DNA of 64,000 nt from Sphingomonas sp. (GTDB lineage: Bacteria > Pseudomonadota > Alphaproteobacteria > Sphingomonadales > Sphingomonadaceae). Location of the stretch: contig NZ_SSMY01000008.1 of NCBI RefSeq assembly GCF_004799495.1, positions 385,186-449,185 of the forward strand. Reading direction: 5' to 3'. This document shows, piece after piece, positions 17,799 through 26,942 of this stretch (its first letter is position 1; every line of letters begins with the position of its first letter). A program made the translations under genes and the position numbers. The notes beneath the pieces are model-generated. The model saw only the letters and a program-made list of their open reading frames with translations, searched no databases and was not told the DNA's origin.

Positions 17799-20306
17799 AT
17801 GACCGATCTTCCCGTCCTGGCCGTTCTGCCCGATCTGCTGGCGTCGCTTGCGCAAGCGACGAACGCGGTGCTCGTCGCGCCGCCGGGTGCGGGCAAGACC
17901 ACTGCGGTGGCGCCGGCGTTGCTGGGAGAAGCGTGGTGCACCGGCGAAGTGCTGCTGCTCTCGCCCCGCCGGATCGCCGCGCGCGCCGCCGCCGAGCGGA
18001 TGGCGGTGTTGGCGGGGGAGCCGGTCGGCAAGACCTTCGGCTATGCGACGCGGATGGATTCGAAGCGCTCGGCGGCGACGCGCGTGACGGTGGTGACCGA
18101 GGGAATCTTCGTCGCGCGGATCCAGGCCGATCCCGAACTCTCGGGCGTGTCGGCGGTGCTGTTCGACGAAGTCCACGAGCGCAGCCTCGACAGCGATTTC
18201 GGGCTGGCGCTGGCGCTCGACGCGCAAGCGGCGCTGCGGCCCGACCTGCGCATCGTGGCGATGTCGGCGACGCTCGACGGCGTGCGGTTCGGCACATTGC
18301 TCGGCGACGCGCCGGTGATCGAGAGCGCGGGGCGGAGCTGGCCGCTCGACCTGCGTTACTTGGGCCGGCGCGGGGAGACGCGGATTGAGGACGAAATGGC
18401 GAGCGCGATCCGGTTGGCGTTGCGCGAGGAGAGGGGCGGCGTGCTCGCCTTTCTCCCCGGCGTGGTGGAGATCGATCGTGTCGCGGAACGGCTCGGCGAT
18501 CTCCCCGGCATCGCGCTGCACAAGCTCCACGGCCAGATCGCGCCGCCCACGCAACGCGCCGCGATCGCGCCTGAAACGCGCCGCAAGCTCGTCCTCGCGA
18601 CCAGCATCGCCGAGACCAGCCTGACGCTCGACGGCATTTCGGTCGTGGTCGATTCAGGCCTCGCGCGCCGCCCGCGCTACGACCGCGCGGCGGGGATGAC
18701 GCGACTGGTGACCGAGCGCGCGAGCCAGGCCGCGGCGACGCAACGCGCCGGCCGCGCCGCGCGGCAGGGGCCGGGCGTGGCGTATCGCTTGTGGGAAGAA
18801 GCCGCGACCGCCGGCCCGCCGCGGTTCGACCCGCCGGAGATCCTCGAAGCGGACCTGTCGGCGCTGGTGCTCGACTGCGCGATCTGGGGCGTCGCCGATC
18901 CGCGGTCGCTGGCATGGCTCGACCCGCCGCCCGAGGCTGCGGTGACGGAGGCGCGCACGCGGTTGGCGGTGTTGGAGGCGTTGGACGCCGATGGACGCCC
19001 GACGCCGCATGGCCGCGCGATCGCTAAGCTGCCTATGGCGCCGCGATTGGCGCACATGCTGGTGCGTGCGGGGGAGATGGGGCTGGGCAGGGAGGCCGCC
19101 GAGGTCGCCGTGCTGCTCGGCGAGCGCGGGCTGGGCGGATCGGGGACCGATATCGAGACGCGGGTGCTGCGGTTTCGCGGGGAACGCGGACAGCGGGCGG
19201 ATAGTGCGCGGCGGCTGGCGGAACGGTGGTCTGGCCTCATTCGTCATCCCCGCGAAAGCGGGGACCCAGCTCCTGAGAGCACAGCTAGCGGCACGGTTGG
19301 GGAGATGGGCCCCCGCTTTCGCGGGGGTGACGGTGTAAATGTCGCCATCGCGCTCGCCTTCCCCGACCGCGTGTCGCGCCGCCGCGACCCGACCGGCGAG
19401 CGCTGGGCGTCGGTCGGCGGGCGCGGGTTCAAGCTCGACCCGAGCGACAGCCTCGCCACCGCGGAATGGCTCGCGGTGGCCGAAACGCAGGGGATCGCCG
19501 CTGGTGCGCGCATCCTGTCGGCGGCGGCAATCGATCAGGCGACGATAGAGGCGCTGTTCGCCGACCGGATCGAGACGCGCAGCACCTTCGCGTTCGATCC
19601 CGCGACCGGCGCGGTCGAGGCGGTGCGCGAGCGGCGGCTCGGCGCGATCGCCCTGTCGCGCGGTCCGGACACGAACACCGACCCCGCCGCGATTGCCGCG
19701 GCGCTGGTCGAAGGGGTGCGCGAGCATGGCCTGACGCTCTTGCCATGGGGCGAGGTGGCCACCGCGTTGCGCCACCGGGCGGCGTTCGCCGCCGCGCATG
19801 GCTGGGACGGCGCGCTCGACGATGCTGCGTTGGCCGACCAGCTCGACGGCTGGCTAGCGCCGCTCCTCGATGGCAAGCGCCGCCTGTCGCAGCTGACCGA
19901 TGCCGATCTCGCGGAGGCGCTGCGCAACCTAGCCGGCTGGGACGCGATGCGCAGCCTCGACTGGATCGCCCCGGCGCGGCTCGACACGCCCGCCGGGTCG
20001 AGCGCGGCGATCGATTATGCCGCCGAAGCCGGCCCGACCGTCGAGCTTCGCCCGCAAGCCTTGTTCGGGCTCGCCACGCATCCGACCGTCGCGAACGGCG
20101 CGGTGCCGCTGGTGCTCAGCCTCACCTCGCCCGCCGGCCGCCCGATCCAGACGACGCGTGACTTGCCCGGTTTCTGGAGCGGAAGCTGGGCGGCGGTGGC
20201 GAAGGAAATGCGCGGTCGCTATCCGCGCCATCCCTGGCCCGACGATCCCGCCGCGGCCAATCCCACGCTCCGCACGAAAAACGCGGATGCAAGGCGCGCA
20301 AAGTAG
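17799..20306 (+). CDS. hrpB: ATP-dependent RNA helicase HrpB carrying an in-frame palindromic insertion
   Basis: 835 aa DEAH-type helicase. Walker A APPGAGKTT lies at residues 28-36, LFDEVHERS near 122, AMSATLDG near 150, and QRAGRAARQGPG as motif VI. The HrpB-specific C-terminal domain ends in GRYPRHPWPDDP. About 30 residues near position 482 (starting HPRESGDP and ending PRFRGGDG) are encoded by an 89-bp palindromic repeat (19243-19331) and do not look like HrpB sequence. The reading frame continues through it into ALAFPDRVSRRR. The start is the ATG with AGGAC upstream. Cellular role of HrpB is poorly known. Confidence 0.93.
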   Translation: MTDLPVLAVLPDLLASLAQATNAVLVAPPGAGKTTAVAPALLGEAWCTGEVLLLSPRRIAARAAAERMAVLAGEPVGKTFGYATRMDSKRSAATRVTVVTEGIFVARIQADPELSGVSAVLFDEVHERSLDSDFGLALALDAQAALRPDLRIVAMSATLDGVRFGTLLGDAPVIESAGRSWPLDLRYLGRRGETRIEDEMASAIRLALREERGGVLAFLPGVVEIDRVAERLGDLPGIALHKLHGQIAPPTQRAAIAPETRRKLVLATSIAETSLTLDGISVVVDSGLARRPRYDRAAGMTRLVTERASQAAATQRAGRAARQGPGVAYRLWEEAATAGPPRFDPPEILEADLSALVLDCAIWGVADPRSLAWLDPPPEAAVTEARTRLAVLEALDADGRPTPHGRAIAKLPMAPRLAHMLVRAGEMGLGREAAEVAVLLGERGLGGSGTDIETRVLRFRGERGQRADSARRLAERWSGLIRHPRESGDPAPESTASGTVGEMGPRFRGGDGVNVAIALAFPDRVSRRRDPTGERWASVGGRGFKLDPSDSLATAEWLAVAETQGIAAGARILSAAAIDQATIEALFADRIETRSTFAFDPATGAVEAVRERRLGAIALSRGPDTNTDPAAIAAALVEGVREHGLTLLPWGEVATALRHRAAFAAAHGWDGALDDAALADQLDGWLAPLLDGKRRLSQLTDADLAEALRNLAGWDAMRSLDWIAPARLDTPAGSSAAIDYAAEAGPTVELRPQALFGLATHPTVANGAVPLVLSLTSPAGRPIQTTRDLPGFWSGSWAAVAKEMRGRYPRHPWPDDPAAANPTLRTKNADARRAK
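19243..19331. repeat. 89-bp palindromic element inside hrpB
   Basis: Two 26-bp imperfectly inverted arms (19243-19268 and 19306-19331) run GTCATCCC...GGGACCCA and TGGGCCCCC...GGGGGTGAC, separated by 37 bp. Each arm contains its own short hairpin (CCCCGC-GAAA-GCGGGG). The element lies wholly in the hrpB coding region without breaking the frame. Its outer ends match those of the GIY-YIG cassette at 46965-47374. Confidence 0.85.
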
Positions 20307-20321
20307 CGTTACAGGCATCCC

Positions 20322-20603
20322 ATGGCCAAAGCCCGCATCTACCAACGCCCCAAGAACGCCATGCAGTCCGGCCGCGCGCGGACCGATCGCTGGCTGCTCG
20401 AATTCGAGCCCGCCGAGGCCAAGCGCCCCGATCCGCTGACCGGTTGGGCCGGCTCGGGCGACACGCGCGAGCAAGTGCGGCTGGGATTCGCGACCGCCGA
20501 AGCGGCGATCGCCTATGCCGAAAAGGCCGGCCTCGCGTTCGAGGTCGTCCCCGCGCCGACGCGGACGCTCAAGCTCCAGGCCTACGCCGACAATTTCCGC
20601 TGA
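20322..20603 (+). CDS. NDUFS4-like complex I accessory subunit (ETC_C1_NDUFS4 family)
   Basis: 93 aa. The sequence MAKARIYQRPKNAMQSGRA, the WLLEFEP strand, the GWAGSGDT turn and the C-terminal YADNFR match the alphaproteobacterial NDUFS4/18-kDa subunit. It is a small peripheral subunit of respiratory NADH:quinone oxidoreductase that was inherited by mitochondria. It stands alone here, away from the nuo operon, as is usual. Its TGA lies inside a perfect 42-bp palindrome shared with the convergent NUDIX gene. Confidence 0.88.
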   Translation: MAKARIYQRPKNAMQSGRARTDRWLLEFEPAEAKRPDPLTGWAGSGDTREQVRLGFATAEAAIAYAEKAGLAFEVVPAPTRTLKLQAYADNFR

Positions 20604-20640
20604 CCAAATCCTCCCCGTAAACGGGGAGGATTTGGTCAGC
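20599..20640. terminator. perfect 42-bp palindrome holding both stop codons of a convergent pair
   Basis: 20-bp arms (GCTGACCAAATCCTCCCCGT and its exact complement) flank a two-base AA centre. The TGA of the NDUFS4-like gene (20601-20603) lies in the left arm and the TGA of the NUDIX gene (20636-20638) in the right arm. Either transcript would end in a strong hairpin; A/T bases are inside the stem rather than after it. The core CCTCCCCGT/ACGGGGAGG is the repeat family also found in truB and after ssrA. Confidence 0.75.
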
Positions 20641-21166
20641 CTAGAAACGACGGCCCCAGCAGCGTCAGCAATTTGACGTCGATCGCGGTGCCCGCCGCGC
20701 GGCGTTCGGCGATGAAATCGGCGATCCCCGCCAGTGGCACGCGGTGCACCGCGATATTCTCGTCCGTCGTCCCGCCGCCGTCGCTCACCTTGCTTAGCCC
20801 CTCCGCGCGGACCAGCGTGAAGCATTCGCTGACCATGCCGGGCGAAGCGTAGAAAGTGCCGAGCGCCGTAACCTTGGCGGCGCGGTAGCCGGTTTCCTCC
20901 TCCAGCTCGCGCGCGGCGGAGGTCTCGGCGCTCTCGCCCGCCTGCTCGTCGCCGACCAGTCCGGCGGGCAGTTCGAGGCACGCGCGGCCGAGCGGCACGC
21001 GATATTGCTCGACCAGCAGCACATGTCCGTCATCGATCGCGATCACGACCGCCGCCTGCGTGCCCCCGACGCGCCCGACATATTCCCACCGCCCGCGCTG
21101 CTTCATTTCGAGGAAGCGCCCGGCCCATACGGTCTCTTCGGCCGTGTCCGCGTCGGGGACGCTCAC
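20636..21166 (-). CDS. NUDIX hydrolase, ADP-ribose pyrophosphatase type
   Basis: 176 aa. Hydrolyses nucleoside diphosphate sugars, probably ADP-ribose to AMP and ribose 5-phosphate. The Nudix box reads GESAETSAARELEEETGY near the centre, preceded by QYRVPLGRACLELPAG, which is the arrangement of ADPRase/NudF proteins. GTG start, overlapping the stop of the upstream TPM gene (GTGA on the minus strand), so it is the last gene of lemA-tpm-tpm-nudix. Substrate from family only. Confidence 0.88.
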   Translation of the reverse strand: MSVPDADTAEETVWAGRFLEMKQRGRWEYVGRVGGTQAAVVIAIDDGHVLLVEQYRVPLGRACLELPAGLVGDEQAGESAETSAARELEEETGYRAAKVTALGTFYASPGMVSECFTLVRAEGLSKVSDGGGTTDENIAVHRVPLAGIADFIAERRAAGTAIDVKLLTLLGPSFLG

Positions 21167-21843
21167 AATTCGATCAGCCGGTCGGGCAGCTCGTTGATGT
21201 CGTCGTCGGTCTTGGGGAAATGCTCGCCGATGATCGTACCGATCGCGCCGACCGCCGCCGCCATGCCGTGCGCGGGCTTTCCGGCGCGGACCTCATCGAC
21301 CAGCGCGACCATCGCGTCGCCCCACGCTTCGGGCGGCACCTTGGCGTGGATCGCCTCGTCCGCGACGATCTCCGCCAGCCGCTCGTCGAGCGAGAGGTAG
21401 AGCAATACGCCGACGCGCGCGACGGTGCGTTTCTCCGCCCCGACCTTGAAGTATCGAACCGCCCGCCCGTGAACGCGCGCCGCCTTGACCCGGTTCGGCG
21501 TCAGCGCGATCCGCACCCGATACGACCGGAAGACGAGCAGCACGATCCCGAATACGACCGCTTCGTACAACAGCAAGGCCAGGTAGCGCAGCGCGGCGCT
21601 CGGCGCCTCGCCCCAGCCGCCGGTGACGAACGTGATCTTGGCGTCGATCCACCATGGCCACGTCGCGGCCGATGCCACGATCAGCAGCATCGCCAGCACG
21701 CCGTACACCAGCCCGGTGTCGCGATATTCGTCCGATCGCGGGGTTACGATCGTCAGGATCTCCCCGTCGGTCCCGGCTTCGGCCGCGGTCACCGCCGCGC
21801 CGACCATCGCGCGGTCCGCATCGCTCAAGGGAAACGCCGTCAT
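21163..21843 (-). CDS. TPM-domain membrane protein
   Basis: 226 aa. An N-terminal alpha/beta stretch (DADRAMVGAAVTAAEAGTDG) is followed by two hydrophobic segments (about residues 45-65 and 84-108) and then by the DERLAEIVADEAIHAKVP stretch and a C-terminal helix typical of TPM domains. TPM proteins have been linked to photosystem repair in plants and membrane-protein quality control in bacteria. The ATG overlaps the stop of the Gly-rich TPM gene (TGATG). The linked lemA and paired TPM genes are a recurrent bacterial arrangement. Confidence 0.82.
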   Translation of the reverse strand: MTAFPLSDADRAMVGAAVTAAEAGTDGEILTIVTPRSDEYRDTGLVYGVLAMLLIVASAATWPWWIDAKITFVTGGWGEAPSAALRYLALLLYEAVVFGIVLLVFRSYRVRIALTPNRVKAARVHGRAVRYFKVGAEKRTVARVGVLLYLSLDERLAEIVADEAIHAKVPPEAWGDAMVALVDEVRAGKPAHGMAAAVGAIGTIIGEHFPKTDDDINELPDRLIEL

Positions 21844-22703
21844 CACCATCCCCCCGATGCGCCGCCGCCGCCGAACGACCCGCCGCCGCCGCCCGAAAAG
21901 CCGCCACCGCCCCAGCCGCCACCGCCGCTGTCGGACCCGCCCCACGACGACCCACCGCCCGAGCTCCACGACGATCCACCGCCGCCCCAGCCGCCGAGCC
22001 CCGGGCCCCACAGCACCACCGGGGCATGGCCGTTACGGTATTTCCTGCCGCCGCGGCTGCGCAGGTGCGACAGCATGACGAACCCGATGATCATCAGCCA
22101 GATGACGAACCCGACCGGAAAGCCGCCGCCGCCACCGCGCGCCGACCGTTTGTGCTGCTTGTCGAAATCGGCGACCGCGGCGTCGGTGCGCGCCTTGGCC
22201 TCGTCGGGGCTCGCGCGGAGTTGCTCGATCAGCGCGTCGGTCCCCGCGGTCATCGCCTCGGGCACTTGTCCGGCCTTGAGGAGCGGGATCATCTTGTCGT
22301 TGATGATCACGCTGGCCAGCGCGTCGGTGACGACCGGCTCCAGCCCTTTGCCGACCTCGATCCGCGGCCCGCGATGCCCCGCCGGCTCGTTGGGCGCGAT
22401 GAACAGGATGATGCCGTTATTGGCGTCCTTCAGCCCCACGCCCCACGCGCGGCCGAGCTTGTAGCCATACTCCTCGAGCGGATAGCCCTGCAGGTCGGGG
22501 ATCGTCGCCACGATCAGCTGGCGATGCGTGTCCTTTTGCAGCGCGTCGAGCTTCGCGGTCAGCGCCGCCTTGGTGTCGGCGGGCAGCACGTTCGCCGCGT
22601 CGACCACGAACCCGGTGAACTTGGGGAAGGTCTGCGCAGCGGCGGGCGCTGCTGCCGCGAACAGCACCAACGCCAGCAACCAGCCGAGCCTGCGGAGCAT
22701 CAT
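21843..22703 (-). CDS. secreted/anchored TPM-domain protein with Gly-Ser-Trp-rich tail (YgcG type)
   Basis: 286 aa. A signal peptide (LGWLLALVLFAAAAPAAAQ) is followed by the TPM domain (FTGFVVDAANVLPADTKA, RQLIVATIPDLQGYPLEEYG, NNGIILFIAPNE), a membrane segment near residue 200, and a C-terminal tail made almost only of G, S and W. The domain faces the periplasm and the tail is probably disordered. It sits between lemA and the second TPM gene in one operon. Function of YgcG proteins is not firmly known. Confidence 0.87.
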   Translation of the reverse strand: MMLRRLGWLLALVLFAAAAPAAAQTFPKFTGFVVDAANVLPADTKAALTAKLDALQKDTHRQLIVATIPDLQGYPLEEYGYKLGRAWGVGLKDANNGIILFIAPNEPAGHRGPRIEVGKGLEPVVTDALASVIINDKMIPLLKAGQVPEAMTAGTDALIEQLRASPDEAKARTDAAVADFDKQHKRSARGGGGGFPVGFVIWLMIIGFVMLSHLRSRGGRKYRNGHAPVVLWGPGLGGWGGGGSSWSSGGGSSWGGSDSGGGGWGGGGFSGGGGGSFGGGGASGGW

Positions 22704-22727
22704 CGCCCCGATCTCCTATGTGTCAGT

Positions 22728-23312
22728 TCAGTTCGAATTACCGAAATTGACCGTGGGCGCGTTTTCCGCCCCCGGCGCCGTCGCCTGATACGGCACCATC
22801 GGCTTCGCGCCGTAGAAGACCTTGGCGCCGATCGCGTCGGGGAAGGTGCGGATGCGCGTGTTGTACGCCTGCACCGCCGAATTATAGTCGTTGAGCGCGA
22901 TCGAGATGCGGTTCTCGGTCCCTTCGAGCTGGCTCATCAGCGTGGTGTAATTGCCCTGGCTCTTGAGCTCGGGATATGCCTCCTGCAGCCGCTGCAGCGA
23001 CAGCGTGATGCCGGCCTGCGCGCGCTGGTACGCCGCCATCTTGTTCGGGTCGGTCAGGTCGCCGCCCGACACCTGCACTTGGTTGGCGGAGGCGCGTGCC
23101 TGCGTCACCTGGACGAGGATGTCCTTTTCCTGCGCGCCGGCGGCCTTCACCGTGGCGACGAGGTTGGGGATCAGATTCGCCCGGCGCTGATACTGGGTCT
23201 GCACGTCGGCCCAGCGCGCCTTGGCATTCTCCTCCGCGGTCGGCACCGAATTGATCCCGCAGGCGGACAACATCGCGGCGGCGGCGACAGTGATCATCAC
23301 ACGAAACTTCAT
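22728..23312 (-). CDS. lemA: LemA-family lipoprotein
   Basis: 194 aa. N-terminal signal with lipobox LSAC (AAAAMLSACGINS), then the LemA helical domain: WADVQTQYQRRANLIPNLV, LSLQRLQEAYPELKSQGNY and ENRISIALNDYNSAVQAYN. LemA proteins are membrane-anchored with a mostly helical extracytoplasmic domain of unknown job. The ATG at 23312 has GGAGG upstream; a longer open frame above it is not conserved-looking. First gene of the lemA-tpm-tpm-nudix operon and divergent from mscL. Confidence 0.9.
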   Translation of the reverse strand: MKFRVMITVAAAAMLSACGINSVPTAEENAKARWADVQTQYQRRANLIPNLVATVKAAGAQEKDILVQVTQARASANQVQVSGGDLTDPNKMAAYQRAQAGITLSLQRLQEAYPELKSQGNYTTLMSQLEGTENRISIALNDYNSAVQAYNTRIRTFPDAIGAKVFYGAKPMVPYQATAPGAENAPTVNFGNSN

Positions 23313-23455
23313 GGGGCTACCCCTCCAGATCCCTTGCTGGCCGCAATGTAGGGGGTCGCCAATCGCGCGAAAAGGGAAATGCGACATGGTGGTTGCGGGT
23401 CGGCGTTTTCCGGGCCTAACCTGCGTCAAACCAGCCAACGCGAAAGGGTCGGACG

Positions 23456-23890
23456 ATGTTCAAGGAATTCAAGGCGTTCATCATGCGCGGCAACGTGATG
23501 GACCTGGCCATCGCGGTGATCATCGGCGCGGCGTTCGGCAAGATCGTCACCAGCCTGACCGACGACATTCTCATGCCGCTGATCGGCAAGATATTCGGCG
23601 GGCTCGATTTCTCGAGCTACTTCCTCGTGCTCAACCCCGAAAAAGTCCCCGCGGCGCTGGCCGGATCGACCGACTATGCCGCGCTCAAGAAGGCAGGCGT
23701 GCCGCTGCTCGGCTATGGCGAGTTCATCACCCAAGCGGTCAATTTCGTCATCATCGCCTTCATCATCTTCCTGATGATCCGCGCGGTGAACCGCGTGATG
23801 CCCAAGCCCGAGGAAGCCGCCCCGGCCGATCCCGCCGACGTGGTGCTGCTGCGCGAAATCCGCGACGAGCTTCGCGCGAAGAAAGCCTGA
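23456..23890 (+). CDS. mscL: large-conductance mechanosensitive channel
   Basis: 144 aa. Homopentameric inner-membrane pore that opens on osmotic downshock. The N-terminal helix [17 protein letters not shown] leads into TM1 ([16 protein letters not shown]), followed by a periplasmic loop, TM2 ([18 protein letters not shown]) and a charged C-terminal helical bundle ([13 protein letters not shown]). All parts are typical in length and order. A stand-alone gene. Confidence 0.97.
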   Translation: MFKEFKAFIMRGNVMDLAIAVIIGAAFGKIVTSLTDDILMPLIGKIFGGLDFSSYFLVLNPEKVPAALAGSTDYAALKKAGVPLLGYGEFITQAVNFVIIAFIIFLMIRAVNRVMPKPEEAAPADPADVVLLREIRDELRAKKA

Positions 23891-23990
23891 CGACCCAAAA
23901 AACATCATAATCTACATTGGTTTGCGTGGCGCCGGGCGGATCGCTTGGCGCGCGCGGACGTTCGCCGTGCTCAACCGATAGAGGGATGAC

Positions 23991-24530
23991 ATGGCGACCG
24001 ACCAAGACGATGCGCCGGCGGTAACCAGCAAGAGCGCCCATCCGGCGCGCGAGCTGAACGCGACGGCGGTGACGATCAACCGGCCCGCGGACGAACTGTT
24101 CGCCTATTACCGCGACTTTGCCAATTTGCCGAGCTTCATGGAGAACGTCGAGCGGATCGAAATGCTCGATGACGCGCGCTCGCACTGGGTGGTCAAGGCG
24201 CCCGGCGGCAAGACGGTCGAATGGGATGCGCGGATCACCAACGAAGTCCCGGGCGAAGAGCTTACCTGGCAGTCCGAGGAAGGCGCCGACGTGCCCAACT
24301 CGGGACGCATCACCTTCCGCGACGCGGGCGCGCGCGGCACCGTCGTCACCGCGACGATCGCGTATGAGCCGCCGGGCGGCACGATCGGCAAGCTGATCGC
24401 GAAAGCGTTTCAGCGCGAGCCCGCGATCCAGGCGCGGCGCGACCTCCGCCGCTTCAAGCAATTGATGGAAACCGGCGAGATCGCGACCCCCGCCATGAAT
24501 GCCAAGCAATTCGAGGAGATGGGGCTGTGA
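23991..24530 (+). CDS. SRPBCC-family (START-like) protein
   Basis: 179 aa. The helix-grip fold used to bind hydrophobic ligands is suggested by [31 protein letters not shown], a form often annotated as cyclase/dehydrase, and by the long C-terminal helix [15 protein letters not shown]. The first gene of a three-gene run, overlapping the following alcohol dehydrogenase by GTGA. Its ligand is unknown. A role in detoxifying or sensing a lipid-like aldehyde with the next two enzymes is possible but not shown. Confidence 0.82.
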   Translation: MATDQDDAPAVTSKSAHPARELNATAVTINRPADELFAYYRDFANLPSFMENVERIEMLDDARSHWVVKAPGGKTVEWDARITNEVPGEELTWQSEEGADVPNSGRITFRDAGARGTVVTATIAYEPPGGTIGKLIAKAFQREPAIQARRDLRRFKQLMETGEIATPAMNAKQFEEMGL

Positions 24531-25714
24531 GAGCGCTGACGTGGCACGGCAAGCATGATGTGCGCATGGATACGGTGGACGATCCCGGCATCGTCAATCC
24601 ACGCGACGCGATCATTCAGGTGACGTCGACCGCGATCTGCGGGTCCGACCTCCACCTCTACGACCATTATATCCCGACGATGCAGGCGGGCGATATTCTC
24701 GGCCACGAATTCATGGGCGAAGTGGTCGAGGTCGGGCCAAAATCGACGCTAAAAAGGGGCCAGCGCGTGGTCGTGCCGTTCACGATCGCTTGCGGGTCCT
24801 GCTACCATTGCGGGAAGCATCAATATTCGGCGTGCGACAACGGCTTGCCCGCCGACAATCAGGACATCGCGCAGCAAGTCTACGGCCAGCCGATGTCGGG
24901 GTTGTTCGGGTATAGCCACATGACCGGCGGCTATGCCGGCGGCCAGGCCGAATATGTCCGGGTGCCGTTCAGCGACGTCGGCCCGATCGTCGTCCCCGAC
25001 GGGGTCGAGGACGACAAGGTGCTGTTCCTGTCGGACATCCTGCCGACCGGCTGGATGGCGGCGGAGAACGCACAGATCGAGCCCGGCGACACCGTTGCGG
25101 TGTGGGGCTGCGGCCCGGTCGGTCTGTTCGCGGTGCAGTCGGCGTTCCTGATGGGCGCCGAGCGCGTGATCGCGATCGACCATTTCCCGCACCGGCTGGA
25201 GCTCGCGAGAAAATTCGGCGCCGAGACGATCAATTTCGAGGAAACCGAAACCTATGAAGCGTTGATGCTGATGACCGGCGGGATCGGCCCCGACGGGGTG
25301 ATCGACGCGGTCGGGCTGGAGGCGCACGGCTTCTTCGTCGATAACGTCATCGACCAGATCAAGGCGTCGACCTTCCTGGGCACCGACCGCCCGCATTCGA
25401 TCCGCCAGGCGATCATCGCGTGCCGGAAGGGCGGGCGCGTGTCGATGCCCGCGGTCTATGGCGGGTTCGTCGACAAATTCCCGCTCGGCGCATTCATGGA
25501 AAAGGGGCTGACGCTCAAGACCGGCCAGACCCACGTCCAGCATTACATGCCCGGGCTGCTCCAGGCGATCCTCGACGGGAAGATCGATACGACCTTCCTG
25601 ATCTCGCACCGCCTGCCGCTCGAGGACGCGCCCAAGGGCTACGAGCTGTTCCACGACCAGCAGAACGAAGCGACCAAGATCGTTCTCAAACCGGGCATGG
25701 CCGCCGCCGCATAG
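24527..25714 (+). CDS. zinc-dependent medium-chain alcohol dehydrogenase
   Basis: 395 aa MDR enzyme, GTG start within the previous stop. Catalytic zinc ligands are C38 (ICGSD) and H60-E61 (GHEF). The structural zinc is held by C89, C92, C95 and C103 in [16 protein letters not shown]. The cofactor motif [13 protein letters not shown] is followed by an acidic residue (AIDHFPHR), pointing to NAD. It resembles glutathione-independent formaldehyde dehydrogenase and threonine-dehydrogenase-like enzymes. It lies between an SRPBCC gene and an SDR gene in one operon. Confidence 0.9.
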   Translation: MRALTWHGKHDVRMDTVDDPGIVNPRDAIIQVTSTAICGSDLHLYDHYIPTMQAGDILGHEFMGEVVEVGPKSTLKRGQRVVVPFTIACGSCYHCGKHQYSACDNGLPADNQDIAQQVYGQPMSGLFGYSHMTGGYAGGQAEYVRVPFSDVGPIVVPDGVEDDKVLFLSDILPTGWMAAENAQIEPGDTVAVWGCGPVGLFAVQSAFLMGAERVIAIDHFPHRLELARKFGAETINFEETETYEALMLMTGGIGPDGVIDAVGLEAHGFFVDNVIDQIKASTFLGTDRPHSIRQAIIACRKGGRVSMPAVYGGFVDKFPLGAFMEKGLTLKTGQTHVQHYMPGLLQAILDGKIDTTFLISHRLPLEDAPKGYELFHDQQNEATKIVLKPGMAAAA

Positions 25715-25724
25715 GAGAAAACGA

Positions 25725-26510
25725 ATGGCCGACAAGCTTGCGATCATCACCGGCGCCTCGACCGGTATCGGGTTCGAATTGGCGACGATCGCCGCGAAGG
25801 ACGGTTACGACATCATCGTCGTCGCCGACGAACCGCTGATCGATGCGGCGGCGCGCGATTTCGAGCAATTCGGAACGGCCGTCCAATCGGTGGAGGCCGA
25901 CCTTGCAACGATCGACGGGGTCGATACGCTACTCGCGGCGGCGCAGGGGCGTCGGATCGACGTGCTGTGCGCCAACGCCGGAACCGGCACTGGCGGCGCG
26001 TTCCTCGACCAGGATGTCGCGACGTGGCGCCACTCGGTCGACACCAACATTACCGGCACCGTGTACCTCCTCCAGCGCGTGCTGGCCGACATGGTCGCGC
26101 GCGACGACGGCAAGATTCTGGTGACCGGGTCGATCGCCGGTTACATCCCGGGCGCGTTCAACGCGGTCTATAACGCGACCAAAGCGTTCGTCGACAATTT
26201 CACCGAAGCGCTGCGCAACGAGATCAAGGACTCGAAGGGCGTCACGCTGACCACGCTGATGCCGGGCGCGACCGACACCGAATTCTTCAATCGCGCGGGG
26301 ATGGACGACACGCAGGTCGGGCAGGACGACAGCAAGGCCGATCCGGCGAAGGTCGCGCAGGACGGCTGGGACGCGATGATGGCCGGCAAGGGGCATATCG
26401 TGTCGGGCTGGTACAACAAGCTGCAAGTCGCGGCGGCGGGCGTCGTGCCCCAGGCGGTACTGGCGCAGCAGCATCGCAACATGGCCGAACCAGGGTCCGG
26501 CGACGACTGA
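25725..26510 (+). CDS. short-chain dehydrogenase/reductase
   Basis: 261 aa classical SDR. The nucleotide-binding GASTGIG lies at residues 10-16 and NAG at 84-86. The catalytic set is S136 and Y149-x3-K153 in VYNATKAF. An AGGAG site sits just before the ATG, ten bases after the alcohol dehydrogenase stop. Third gene of the SRPBCC-ADH-SDR run. Its stop abuts the stop of the convergent Rrf2 gene as TGATCA. Substrate unknown. Confidence 0.9.
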   Translation: MADKLAIITGASTGIGFELATIAAKDGYDIIVVADEPLIDAAARDFEQFGTAVQSVEADLATIDGVDTLLAAAQGRRIDVLCANAGTGTGGAFLDQDVATWRHSVDTNITGTVYLLQRVLADMVARDDGKILVTGSIAGYIPGAFNAVYNATKAFVDNFTEALRNEIKDSKGVTLTTLMPGATDTEFFNRAGMDDTQVGQDDSKADPAKVAQDGWDAMMAGKGHIVSGWYNKLQVAAAGVVPQAVLAQQHRNMAEPGSGDD

Positions 26511-26942
26511 TCAGGCCGCGGCCAGATCCTCCGCGATCGCGTCGGCCAGGCTGGTGCCGTCGAGGATCCGCGCGGTTTCGTCGCGGACGCGCGCCATGGC
26601 ATTGCGGATCGCGCACGTCGCCTCGTCCTTGCAATCGGCACAGCGGCGGTAGGCGGTGCGGCTGACGCACGGCACGAGCGCCAACGGCCCCTCGATCACG
26701 CGGATGATTTCGCCCAGCGAAATCAGGTGCGTCGGGCGCGACAGGCAGTATCCGCCCATTTTGCCGCGATGGCTGTGGATGAACCCGGCCTCGCGCAGAT
26801 CGGCGAGGATCAGTTCGAGGAACTTGCGCGGGACGTTGGCATGGTCGGCGATGCGGTTCATCGGGATCGGCGGGCCGCCCGCGGGCGCTTCGGCCAGATA
26901 AAGCATCGCGCGGAGCGCGTAACGGGAACGCTGCGTCAACAT
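26511..26942 (-). CDS. Rrf2-family transcriptional regulator with Cys cluster
   Basis: 143 aa. N-terminal winged helix-turn-helix (RSRYALRAMLYLAE, VPRKFLELILADLREAGFIHSHRG), then four cysteines C92, C101, C104 and C110 in the loop where IscR/NsrR/RirA proteins bind an iron-sulfur cluster. The spacing (C-x8-C-x2-C-x5-C) differs from IscR and is closer to RirA/NsrR-type or a relative. I chose the ATG giving MLTQRSRYAL; the longer open frame runs through a promoter-like region (TATAGT on the minus strand). The regulated genes are unknown. It converges with the SDR gene. Confidence 0.85.
   Translation of the reverse strand: MLTQRSRYALRAMLYLAEAPAGGPPIPMNRIADHANVPRKFLELILADLREAGFIHSHRGKMGGYCLSRPTHLISLGEIIRVIEGPLALVPCVSRTAYRRCADCKDEATCAIRNAMARVRDETARILDGTSLADAIAEDLAAA

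Noticed and set aside
19243..19331. Sequencing or assembly artefact in hrpB
   Set aside because: The insertion keeps the frame, has intact palindromic ends and matches elements elsewhere in the window; an artefact would more likely break the frame.
23891..23990. EcfG stress-sigma promoter before the SRPBCC-ADH-SDR operon
   Set aside because: The GGAAC...CGTT pattern was looked for and not found.
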